Made by a program: the position numbers and the translations under genes
Shown: piece by piece, positions 13,285 to 35,074 of the stretch
Position numbering within the stretch: position 1 is the first letter of the stretch
Layout: every line of letters starts with the position of its first letter
Assembly (NCBI RefSeq): GCF_910592395.1
Contig: NC_088316.1
Location: 16,740,001-16,804,000 of the forward strand
Source of the DNA: Lineus longissimus
Taxonomy: Eukaryota > Nemertea > Pilidiophora > Heteronemertea > Lineidae
DNA: 64,000 nucleotides
Direction: 5' to 3'
The notes under the pieces: model-generated
The model's database searches: none
What the model saw: the letters and a program-made list of their open reading frames with translations, nothing else
What the model was told of the DNA's origin: nothing

Positions 13285-14823
13285 CTAATTTGTCGATTTG
13301 AACAAGCAAATTTTTCTAAATGCTCGTATTCTCTTCTTTTGGCTTGTGTTCACGATACGAGTAACAGAAATGGGTTGCATGAGGTTACCATTCCAGAGCA
13401 TGAGGAGTGGCACTTCTTCTCGCTTCCTTTTAATACGGTATCTGAGTATAACGTTGATCTCATCTACTTTCCACTGTTTCTTGTTCAAAGGATTTAGTGG
13501 TATACAGGGAATTACAAAGAATTTCAGCACCATCAACTCATAATTTCTATCATAGAAAAACACTGCATATGTCGATTGTGTCTGATAATTAACTCTGTGT
13601 GTCGTCCTAGATCCTGGATCTCTGAAATTTTTCGGCTGGTAATTTTTGCTTCCTTTCGATTGTGGATAGAGGTGACGGATATACAGGCCCTTGGTATTTG
13701 CCTTACCTACGTCTAGATACATAATATTATCATCTAACGTGTTAAATATCATGAGTTGTCCATACCACTTCCGGATGTGACCATTAAGTGTAGCAATGCC
13801 ATCTCTCCAAGTGATATTGAACAGGGAGTAAACATATGTTCTCGTTTTCTCAACAAAGCAGCCTACTGCAATCTTATTACCGTAGAGCAGTGGTTCCTGA
13901 ATCTTTATAATTTTGCTACTCGAACATGGATGGTCTTTTGGAATATTCATCTGATTCAACTGACCAGTCATTATATCCAGAAACGAGTATACAATAAATT
14001 TCAATCCCTGTTGTCCTATGAGCTCAACTAGTATTAGTTTCATTTTATAAAGCTGAGTGAAATATCCCACAGGTCGTAGAGAGGAAAATGACTCATTATG
14101 TACCAATACATAATTAGTTTCACTGTTAGATTGATAAACTAGGATTTTCTTAATAACTATCGCATATCCATGTTCTATTTTTTTGTGAATAAATACAATC
14201 GAATTAGTGTCTTGCTCATACAGATACAACAGGAACTCACTTTCACCCAGTGTGACTGTAATAGGGGGTTTGAAAACGAGACTTCGATGCAAGATGTAAA
14301 TCAGTTGATGACTGATTTCTTGCTGAAAAAAAATTACTAGTTGTTATTGAGTCCCCGACACGGTGTCTTGACGAGAACCTAACAAAAAGAAAATTATGAC
14401 GTTAAAAATAATTGAGACCTAGGCCAGCGTGAGGTCAGTGTAAGTGTTGTCTTCTTCAGTAAATTCTTATTTACAAATAGTAGCGTTAACGTTAGGAATT
14501 AATGCCAGCGTTACTGCTAAAACCAATTACATGTAATATGTGGGCTCTGAATACTTGCCAAATCTTACCTTCAGTTGAAACACTTGGAATCCGTTCTTTG
14601 TAATAATTTCTTCCTTTTCCATACATGTTCCCTTCTTTTTACTCATTTGACACAGAATATTGCCACTGCCAGCGAGGAAACTGAAAGTCACACAGTTAAC
14701 AATCCAAACACAGAATAATGCACATTCACAGTCAGATCGTGAATGAGAATATTCTGTGAAAGGTTGAACGAATGCTCCGTTTTGGATTACTTTAATAAAA
14801 TGAACATTTTTGTTTGACCTCAT
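13285..14823 (-). CDS. Two-exon gene with a PAN/Apple-like N-terminal module, function unknown
   Basis: Exons on the minus strand are 14823-14569 and 14322-13285. The donor (AAG|GTAAGA) and acceptor (eight T then CAG) are both strong and both in phase 0, giving about 430 aa. Exon 1 (85 codons) carries Cys spacing resembling PAN/Apple domains: DCECALFC, then NCVTFSF about ten residues on, then LCQMSKKKGTC. PAN/Apple domains are known to bind protein or carbohydrate ligands, usually outside the cell. Exon 2 (345 aa) has alternating hydrophobic residues suggesting beta strands, perhaps a propeller, but I recognise no family in it. The ATG at 14823 is preceded by an in-frame stop and possible splice acceptors, so an upstream exon, perhaps a signal peptide, may be missing. 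A degenerate copy of exon 1 follows at 12732-13103, pointing to a small tandem family. Confidence 0.62.
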
Positions 14824-17800
14824 CTTGCTCTACATAATATTACTTTAATTTGCAAACATGCATTCCTTTCGGGAAAGTTTTATGTAAAAATCATGCTATT
14901 GTGCATACGGCTCACTACGATTGTTATGTCAATTTTCCATGAAATGAAATAGGAAAACTCGAATGATACAATTGCCTTGTAATGAAGAAATATTTTAAAT
15001 AAAACGAAGAGACCCCGTAGTAATGTAATCCCTTAAATGGAAGTGTGGAAATATAGTTGTCATTATACTGAAACCGTCAAATTTTCCTTCCTCCTTATTT
15101 TTACGATGAGCGAATTTGTTGGTGAAAAACAAAATATTTTCACGATTTTTAGTTTTATTTGGTGGATTTTGAAATTTCTTCGGTTTTTCAATCAGGAATT
15201 GTTTTTGGCCATTTTTATTTTTTCGGAAATCTTAGTTATCCTCGAGAATAAAACGCCTCAGAAGATTTGCTGTTTATAATGAACCGTATTTCTTAATCAT
15301 GTGATCATATACCTTTTAGATTTAGACCTATGAATTTGATAATCAAATTCATAATATCTCCAGCTACGAACTCCAGCACTGCATATGAAATTCATAAACG
15401 TCATTAAAGAAACGTCGATATATAGGTGCTATTGTAGGTAAAACCATTGATCGACAGTGATTGATTTTTATCAAAATTGATTATGACTACAGAACGTGTT
15501 GTGTATAAAGAATATGTTGAGATGTTTTTAATGTGTTTTTCAAAGACTTTTTCTAGAAATCCGACCTTTCAGGGAAAAGTTGAACAATGTCGAACTTTTG
15601 TCGGACAAATCCGGAAAAAGCCTCCTACTAGTGTATAAAATGCAGTGTGCGAAGCAAAGAACAATTTTCATGTTAGAATTTGTGTTGAAAAAACTTGCGT
15701 TCAGAACCTCAGCTTAACCTATTTCAACAGGGAACACATGCCACTCATGCTTGAAGACCACCTGGTACAACCTTCCGTCCAAACATGTTTCACCACGTAC
15801 AGTGACAACCACGGGCAGAACCCAGCCCTAACTCTCATACAAACCACGACCAGAACCCCCAGCACTTATTCCGACAGTAATTCTGCCTGATGAGTAACTT
15901 CCGTGATTTGTGCTCGGTAACTTCCTGCGGGTGAAAAACAAGTTGATTAGTCTGAACATCACTGGCGACACCACGTTATCTCATTAGGCTAGTCAATCAG
16001 GCTTCTGTTCCGGTTCTGATTATGGTTTGATGAGAAGACAATTTCAGCGATAATAGTGGCTGTTTGTTGGCTTTTAGATACAAATATGGCAAACTTATGA
16101 TGACACACAAACCCATCTAAAAAATCAACTGAAAACTCTGTATATTTCAGTAACACTTTTAACCACTCTCTCTCTCTCCAACCATCCTTCTGTACCAATC
16201 AAAAAAACATATCCACATGCACTGGCAACTATGGAGGGGGTTGTTTGAAGATTTCGTGGTTTTGAGTACAAAATTGAAGTTTAAGAAGGATGTACAGGAA
16301 CCCTGAACAGCATGAATTATAAAAAATATAATATTATAGAAAAAATCACTGGAGAAGCATTGAATTTAGATAAAGAGTAAATTTAACCAAAAAATATATT
16401 TGCGTTGGCCAATAATGACTATTCCTCACGTCCAATGCAATCATACCCGATATTAGAGACGTCGCAATCGTCAGGTAAGACGTAATTTGAAATTTGCAAA
16501 TTTTAATTTAATAGTACTATCTCATTTTTGTAAATTTTACTATGTTCAACAAGCATGTCTTAAAACCAGAACTAGTGCAGTAAAGAACGTCGTGTATAGA
16601 AACCACACAGAGTTTCTTCGACTTCTAATCAGCAACATTATGGTGGCTTAAACACAATGATTACCTAGACCATTGCGATAACTGAACCCATGAATATCTG
16701 GGCACCGCCCTGCATATCCGTATCACACGCTCCGCTGTAATAAAGCACATTATCCTATCGGCATAACGTTGGTGAAATCTCATCAGCTCCTGTAGAGAAG
16801 CCCATTGACTGATGAGTCTTTCGTGTTACACGATCATGGCTCTTTCGGGGTAGGCATGACGGTTGCATATCATCACATCAGTCCTGAGAAGTCTTTGAAG
16901 TGATTCGTTTACCATTATGCTTTCGTTTGTTTAGTGATGCTGTTGCTCGGAGGATTTCTCATCGAGTTGGCGAGATACAGAATTTCGCCGCAGACAGTCG
17001 TCTAGGATATAAAGAGAAATGTGATTTTACCGTACCAGAAGAAACACTACCCAGAGACCACTCTTGAAGAAGAACCCTTAGTCTTGAAAGTATACATGCC
17101 ACGTTGCACTATGCTGCAACTTATTTCTACAGCCGGTTTAGGGGTTCAGTTTTATTGATTAAAGTACTTTCTTGTTCAAGTTAATCTTGAATTTAATCTC
17201 ATAGCTTTCACCGTCAATTATCGTCTTAATAATATTCACTGGGTCATAACATGTATCGTGAGATTTTCTCGTTGTTGCTGAATGAACGCGATTATTAATG
17301 ACGCCATTTTGAACCAGGCGATCTATCATTTTGTAAAGAAATCAAGACATGCAATTCATGTTGTGAGTAATTAAAGTTATTATGTCACAAAACAGCTAAG
17401 ATTAATTCAGCAGGGTTTTATGCTAAAATATCAACGAGTGAAGTTCATGGCAATGTCAGTGTACAACTCTAACATTGCGAGTGTAAAAAGCGGCGACGTA
17501 TGATAACTTGGTTATCGAAACTTTCAAATGGCGGCTAATCTCAGAATGCCGTTAGATAAGTTGTTTTTATGTGTTGTACGTTTTTATATGTTACAATGCC
17601 CTATTTGAAAAATCCATATCTATTTTTCGCTTTAGGTAAGTCATGTTTCGTCTCATCAGTATCTGCCAGCAGAATCAAGGTAAAGTAATACCGGAGTGTA
17701 ACGTGTTCAAGCTTACAAACTGGCATAATCTACCGGGTTCCTTAAACCTGATTTCTGAAGTCATGCTGCAATGTTTTTTAACCTCGATTGCACATCTCAT

Positions 17801-20284
17801 CTTCACATACATGACAAAAAGACATGGTCTTAATTCAAAATTTTTTATTGATTAAAAAAATAAGTGTTGAGTTGTAAGGTGTCCTGTTGCTTTGCGCCTG
17901 GCAAACACTATTCATTTCCAAAAATGTCGGAAGCACTTTCATTTTCATTGTGGTTTCGTTGACCCAGTACATTCAGCAATTCTACACATAAGTGCACTAC
18001 TCTCGAATCCAGTGCATTGCACACGAACATGGCAATCACGTTTGAATTGAAGAGCAGTTCTCGGCACTCTGCAGACCGTCTGCCAATACAGTCCCCATCC
18101 CAGCGCAGGTGCATCGTGTGATTAGATCGAGGCAGACATTGCAAGAAGATATATCATCCAAAGCAGAAACCTGTGTTGCAGAATGATTTTTGTCAAGAAA
18201 TGTCATTTCTCTTTCTTGCACCAGCTGCGTGCATGTACAGTGTTTTTCAGTAGTAAACGATGACTGTATTATGCTTTACATTCTATCCCTCATACGCCTT
18301 GGAGGCTGTTAGATACATGTACATGTAGTGCCAATTATTGATCAAAGCTTAAACAAAGCATTTGACTAGCACTAGAGAAACAAAACATGATTGAACCGAT
18401 AAGTTTTTTAATCTGAGGAATAACTGGAAAAAAATCCAAACCCATCTTCCCAAACTACATCCACAATGTTCAATTAGGCGTCCATTACAGCTGACCCATG
18501 GCAAGATCCATCGATAGTATGGATCTCACCCCAATCGCGTTTCCATTGCCATTACGAGTGACAAATCTAATGCGAATCTTGGGAGGCAATCGGGAACAAA
18601 CTGAAACTGGCAGCGAGTTCTGTTAAGGGTCTTTAGGTCCGGAGGCATGTTCAGACTCAACACTGATTTACCAGATGGTCACCAGTTATTGGCTGTCTGT
18701 ATGTCTTGTTTCACTTAGCTGTTAGTAGTGAGAAGTAAAACATCAAACTTTCGAAAGCACTTACATTAAATGAACTTAAAATAAGAGAGATTGACCTTTC
18801 AGCTAATTTAGGTGCACCCGTTATATAAAATAGAATCCAAAATAAACCTGATAAATGGCAGTAATCACACAGATGGTGTCGAAATAAAAGGGATCACGGG
18901 GAAGAGCGGCGCAAGTCACCGACGCAGATTGTCACTCAGTCACCAGACTGATCTCATTTAAACTTAAGTTTGAATCGGATCTTAAGTACCTTCAAGGCAT
19001 AATTCCCTTCACTCCAACAGCCAATATTTGAAGTGCATAAGAGTCAATACTGTAGGCCATTTAACTTTGCCCGTAATAGCTTTAAATGAAGTGCTAGAGG
19101 CTGCTAACTTATGGAGAGGTAACATTAGGTAGAAGAATATGATTACACTCGTTCTCTACTTAAAGGAAATGATGGTGAAAAAATCAATGCTTCTGACTTG
19201 TCTGAGGAAGAAGTATTTATATCGAAGGTCTCGGGAGCAACCAGTTGGTTATTCCAAGATTACACCAGCAGCAGACGCTGATAATATGATTAAAATGATA
19301 AAAACCACTAAATTGATGGCATACACAGAAAACCTGCGTCATTGGTTCCTGGGTTTTCTTGTTTTTTATGAATCGGATGCTCTGCGGCAGGATGCGCTGA
19401 GATATCTTCCTTTTGCATTGTGACATTAATTACCTGTCATGCCACTCACGCAGAAAGTGCAGCTCTTCTTTAATATTCAAGAAAAAATACACCACTTAAA
19501 TTCCCACCACTTAATCAAACAAATTCAATATTTGAAATGTTCTTATAGAGGATATTCGTTGGTGTTGAAATACAGAATGATTTTTTTTCTGGCTGAGAAT
19601 TACTGGTGGTTTGGTGTTCATTTTCTTGAACTCACCCTAAATCACAGTATTCCATGATAAAGGACTACTCAGTATGTGGTTTACAGCGTTGGTTTACAGA
19701 AATGCACAGTGAGTCCCATTTCTCAATATTTCCTTTTAGAAAGATTTAAAATTTAATTTCTGCATTTGTCATTCCCCATTCGTCTTTTCATAATTAACAA
19801 TGAAGTGGGATGCAGTGGAACCTAATCTCTTCCATAAAACGACAGTAATATCAGCTGATGAGCAAGCACATGACGGCTGTAGAAGACATAACAGAAATCC
19901 CGATGTGAATGATAACAACGTAAAACAAGAATTACCGTCACGGGACCCGGAGCCGAGCGTGAAGTCGGCCACAGGTGGTAGAAACCACAAGCCGCATGTG
20001 TTCTTCACATTTTGATGGGAATGGTATGGCTTCATGGCGTGTTCCTGTTCATAAGAAAAGTTGGCTTGCTTCAGATCATCTTCGCTTCGAACATTGGTTT
20101 GCCGTCAAATAGAATAATTGTCTTCATGATCTGTCAGTAGCTGCATAGTCTGTATCTTTGAGATAGTACAGTTTTCCGTATAAGCAAATATGCTGAAATC
20201 TGACTAACGCACTATCTATCCTTCTCGCCAATAGATGTTTCCAAACTTGGTTGATGTCTTCCCTTTCACAAATGAAGTCACACG
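14824..20284. other. Stretch without a recognisable gene
   Basis: AT-rich DNA with scattered short reading frames and no domain, motif or splice chain I can support. A run of CT dinucleotides lies near 16158-16177. The minus-strand frames at 17908-18221 have a somewhat protein-like composition but no recognised family. This may include the distal promoter or first introns of the glutamate receptor gene, whose signal-peptide exon has not been found. Confidence 0.45.
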
Positions 20285-20693
20285 GCAATAAACTACGTTC
20301 TGCTACCATACATGTATAACGAGTAATAAACTACGCTCTGCTACCATGTAACAGACAAATAAACTACGCTCTGCTACCACATAACCGACAAATAAACTAC
20401 GCTCTGCTACCATGTAACCGACAAATAAACTACGCTCTGCTACCACATAACCGACAAATAAACTACGCTCTGCTACCATATAACCGACAAATAAACTACG
20501 CTCTGCTACCATATAAACGACAAATAAACTGAGTTCTGCTACCATACATGCTATAACGAGTAATAAACTACGCTCTGCTACCATATAAACGACAAATAAA
20601 CTGAGTTCTGCTACCATACATACTATAACGAGTAATAAACTACGCTTTGCTACCATATAACCGACAAATACACTACGCTCTGCTACCATATAA
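20285..20693. repeat. Minisatellite, 33-bp period, about 12 copies
   Basis: The unit contains ATAAACTACGCTCTGCTACC followed by a short variable stretch such as ATATAACCGACAA. Most neighbouring copies are exactly 33 bp apart (for example the ACTAC ends at 20367 and 20400). Towards the right a higher-order unit of about 75 bp appears, alternating CTGAGTTCTGC and CTACGCTCTGC variants with a longer spacer (CATACATGCTATAACGAG). Because 33 is a multiple of three and the unit lacks stops on the minus strand, it yields an artefactual 11-residue protein repeat (MVAERSLFVGY). Confidence 0.93.
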
Positions 20694-23600
20694 ACGGCGG
20701 GCCACGCAATTTCTTCGAAGGCTGCGGCGCGCTGTCTAAAGAGGGTGTAGATCTTGCCTACTTGTACCTAGGGTGGACTAAATTCCCTCGGCCAGTACGT
20801 CGTCTGACTCGAATACGATAGATGTAAAGCGGAATTCGAGGTGAACAAAGAACAAGTCACATCTAAGCTGAATTATTCAAAATACCACAATGTGTTACTT
20901 ATGGCTGCTGATGTACCACATCTCCCCAATCATCCCTCTATTGTATTAGCGAATCGATAAAGTACAAATATCTCTATTAGGGAATTGATATGGGGAAACC
21001 TGAGGCCGCCAATTCCATCATCAACGAATATGTTAGATTGATTTGGTTTACTCGCCAATCAAGCCACCATAACACCGGCACTCTCGTCGAGTTAGAGTTG
21101 GTTACTTGATCGTGGTCACCGTTCCATTAATACGCAGTAGTCTAGATCAGTAGACGAGGTTAACTGCCTGTCCAGGATCCAGTAAATTCGAACAACCCGC
21201 CACAGCATCCCTAGCTGCCACACGGTGCCACAGTGACTTCTCGCATGGAGTTCGTGAAATGCCGAGAATTCTTCTGTAACCGCAAAGTTAGCCAGTCAGT
21301 CTAGTTGCCGTTTTGAGCAACGAATGTCAAGCAAATGGCCACCGTCCATCCAGACAGGCTGACAATTAATCCGCTTACCCATCATAGCTGTCACTTACTA
21401 TCCATTTGGAGACATCATAGCTGGACGGGTTCTTGATTAAATTTGGCCAATTCTTATCTCCCCTCTCCTTTGAGGGTAAGTTGACCCGTTAGTTGAATGA
21501 TTAGTTTCGGTCGTACGCAGCTTGTAGATTACACTTCACGGTGTCATTATAACTTTCTATCTTCGTCAAATACTAAATCAAGTTACAGAATTCATGTGAT
21601 TTGCAGAAGTTTTCTTGGTGATCCATGGTCAAGCAAAGCAGTATCATCCCATATTGCATTGTTGTAGATATTAGCTCGCTCTGGTAACTTCAATTAGAGT
21701 TGTTGCTGAGTATTTGAAGTGTCATTGAAGATCTGCATCAGCCTGACCAACCCTGGTACATCCTGTCAGGGGTAATAGCACTCCTTTGAAGAATAGGTCA
21801 ATGGCCACTCTGATGGGCGCCTTCGACGCTTTCTCTCGGTATAATCGGATGAGGCACGCTTGTCAGTGTCCGCACCTGTGGTCAATCTGATGGCACCTGA
21901 TCACAACTAACCATAGCTTGTTAGGGTAGCTTTCATCATGCGCTGAGGTAAAGGTAGTGAAGACCTATTAAGGTGTAACAGGAGTGTATTGGCAGCGACG
22001 CACTGACTCACTTGCGCTCTAGAACGGAAAGATCGCTACTCAAGCCGTCGGCCTCACTTGTACAAAATTCGTCAAAACATAATGTATAAGGCGTCCCTCG
22101 CCCTAGGAGTAAGCCATTATTATTTTTCCTTCATAAGAATAGAGTTTTTAATGGAAAATCCCCATGAGTTACACTATGTCGAAAATTGATTTTGACGACA
22201 CATGGTGTTCTGGGAAGAAGCGCATTAGAAATTTAAAAGTTAATGGAGATTCGTGTTGCTTTGTTGAACCATATTGCTGATAGACAGTGAATTCTTGCAT
22301 TAACAGGGTTTGCAAGGGATATAATAAAAATGTATCAAGGCAAGAAGCATGTGACACCAGTGATTGAGGCAAAGGCCTGAACTTCCCAATCCTAGCTGCA
22401 GGCTCCATAAATACTCAAATGAAAATACAAGGTTGTGAAAATGATTTACATCTCGCCAAAACCCTTCCGATCGAATGGCGAAAATGATCATATGATTCCC
22501 AAGCTATGATTGCATTTGCTTGATCGAGTTTGTGAAGTCTGAGATGAAATTATCTTCATCTGTTGATGGATGTGGAAATGGTGAATGCGTTCGGCGAAGA
22601 AGTAATTTAAGCCGAGAAAGTTAATGGAGATATGATGGATTTTTTCAATTTGGTTATTTGTTTCTTTGATAAAGCAGCTATCTTAACCGAGGTTGGAGTT
22701 TATAAGTTACTGGCGATATGAGGGATTTTTTGACAGCCTATCAGTACCTAGTTGGCAAAGGCTGGATTACAAGCTTCCCACGAATTTGGGGTTATGGGAA
22801 TGTAGGCCTGAGGGTCTTAAGCTAGGCGAATCAATTTGAATCGAGTACGAGCTCTATACAAATGCTGAACATTGTTATCATTGGGAAGGAATCTGGTGCG
22901 AACACATGAATGTCTCACCTTCATTTGCCCGCTATTGAATATTTCGGACAATAATTCTGACAATCATATTACATGTATAAGCTCTACAATTTTTCTACCG
23001 ACTGCCATACTTCACTTTTCTCCATACAAGTTACCTTTTTGTTTCACATTTGACAAGTAGTTGTGAAGTTTCTTAACAGAAACATACTAAAAGAACGTTC
23101 CCATCTTCAATCTAATCGCGATGGAAAATGCCCTTCCCTTTGGAAGACCGACCTCCCTCGAGAAATCCTGACTACGCTTTTGCTTATCGCCAAAACTTTT
23201 TGTGTGAAGGAAGACCCTCTTCTACCCTCAACCCCAAATCAATTGAACTTCTTTTGGCCACAGTCTAAATTGAGTTCTGGTCCCTTCGGTCGACTTGGCG
23301 GAGAGTAAACAATAAGGCTAATCAAATTGTGTCTGCTGCTCAGAAAGATGCCGGGCTCTCTCTAATTTCCCAAATGGATTTACGGTCAGTGGAGATGGTA
23401 GATAAGCAGTTTAGTTGAGATTGCTTGGTGACGCTTGCTCTGGTTTTGGCAGTGTTTTTAAAAGGATATTGTACCCTATATCAAGAAAAACGTTAAAAAA
23501 AGATATTTTTCAAAATAAGTCTGTCTCAGAACAAAGGACTATTTTCTGATGACAAATAGATATTCAGCGGATTCTATTTGCCAAAACAGTGATCAGTAAC

Positions 23601-23739
23601 AAGGAGTGGTCTCGGACCATGTAAGCACCCTTTACCCATTTATCTCTTAAGTAATAATTTATTTTCTTATATCAAACTCATCTACATACAATATATGTCA
23701 CACAATTGTAACACAAATCTCCCATGTTTCTCTTCGTAG
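20694..23739. other. Region 5' of the first recognised glutamate receptor exon
   Basis: No gene recognised. It should contain part of the first intron, and perhaps the signal-peptide exon, of the glutamate receptor that follows. I looked for an ATG followed by a hydrophobic stretch and a phase-1 donor and did not find a convincing one. Confidence 0.4.
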
Positions 23740-33831
<10,092 letters not shown>

Positions 33832-34618
33832 CACTCGTCCGCCCCTCTACCACCAAGTAGAGAACTCCACATCTAAAAATACAAAAATGATTGCAGCTGC
33901 TACCTCTTGATTTCCTCGTTACGAACATCCGTAACACTATTACGAACTGTCGCAATTTAAACTTCTTAACGTGATTGATATATTTTACCTCTACGGGCCG
34001 GGCCCAACTTTAATGTCACTTCATTGGTTACAAACAAATACGTAGGTTCTACCCTAAGAAACTGGGAATGAACACCAACCCGGAATGAGCATAGCCAGAA
34101 GTTTAAACTATGGGATGGCATTAACGTTTTGTATACCGAGCCATTTTTAGGTCATAGAATTTCTATTACGTCTCAATTTATTTTCATTTGATATTCTACA
34201 TAGTTGTCAAACTTTCATCGTTACAAATCACAGCACATTTTTGTAAGTCTTCCTTTTTTCTACATATGTAAGTTACATGCAGTTTTGATTATTCTCGGCA
34301 TCGTGCATAGCTGCCTGGCACTCGCCAACTTTAAGATCATCCATTGCCAGATTCATTTTCTTAACGCACGTTTCGATTTGTTCTATCATCAAATTGTTTT
34401 CAAAGTAATGTTGTGAACTGATTTCCTGTCCAATTGAGATTATAAGTGTCTTTGTTACAGTTAGAATGTATATAAAATTTTAGAAATGGAGATCCTAGAA
34501 ATCAGATGGTACAGACCCATGACAGCTGCTCTACGACGTCAAGTGGGATACCCCCGAGGCCCCTACTCAGAGTTGGAGACGTCTCCAAATGTTATGTACA
34601 GGAGTTCTACATTTAATG
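33832..34618 (+). other. Probable 3' UTR of the AMPA receptor gene
   Basis: Lies between the stop codon at 33829-33831 and an AATAAA signal at 34619. No recognised gene. It contains a 45-codon open frame (34486-34623) preceded by TTTTAG that might be an alternative terminal exon. Confidence 0.5.
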
Positions 34619-34624
34619 AATAAA
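34619..34624 (+). terminator. Poly(A) signal of the AMPA receptor gene
   Basis: Consensus AATAAA about 790 bp after the stop codon, followed by a T-rich stretch (GTGTTGATTTTTAAAATCGG). It is the first AATAAA downstream on this strand that I see. The convergent nicotinic gene has its own signal about 330 bp further on. Confidence 0.5.
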
Positions 34625-34951
34625 TCTTTGTAACGTGTTGATTTTTAAAATCGGCTTTAGATTGTATAAGATTGTATTAGATTGTAGGTGATGTTCCCTC
34701 CTCACCGAGCAACCTTTAACTCCGTCCCGCCCCGTGAACACTCCATTAACGAAGCCGCGCACTCACTCTCTCCTGCAACCCCTTTCAGCCCTAGTCCTGA
34801 CGAATTAAACTGATATTTGTGACAACCCGCAAATCGTGCACATGGCCGTGAGAAGCCCGGCCAAGACGGTCGTGAACGCCTTTTGTCGAAGTTGGAATTT
34901 CAAAGTCATATATAATTGTATTAAAGGATTTATCAAATCGGAAACAGTTCT

Positions 34952-34957
34952 TTTATT
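34952..34957 (-). terminator. Poly(A) signal of the nicotinic-like receptor gene
   Basis: TTTATT on the plus strand, which is AATAAA on the minus strand, about 118 bp after the stop codon of the gene at 35075. This gives a short 3' UTR and separates the two convergent transcripts. Confidence 0.55.
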
Positions 34958-35074
34958 CCGAAGAATGGAAGATGCTCTCGACGACTGAAACTGGCCTTCA
35001 CGTAGTTAAAGTCGGAGTCGGAGTCACAAATGGTACGCGGCCTCTCTACCGGTGTATACTTAATTCATCAGCCA

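Noticed and set aside
17908-18221. Overlapping minus-strand frames with CRELLFNSNVIAMFVCNALD
   Set aside because: Composition is somewhat protein-like, but I recognise no family, find no convincing splice partners, and two frames compete.
20303-20689. Minus-strand 128-aa frame of MVAERSLFVGY repeats
   Set aside because: A by-product of a 33-bp minisatellite whose period is a multiple of three.
20694-23739. Search for the AMPA receptor signal-peptide exon
   Set aside because: No ATG with a hydrophobic stretch and phase-1 donor was convincing; left unassigned.
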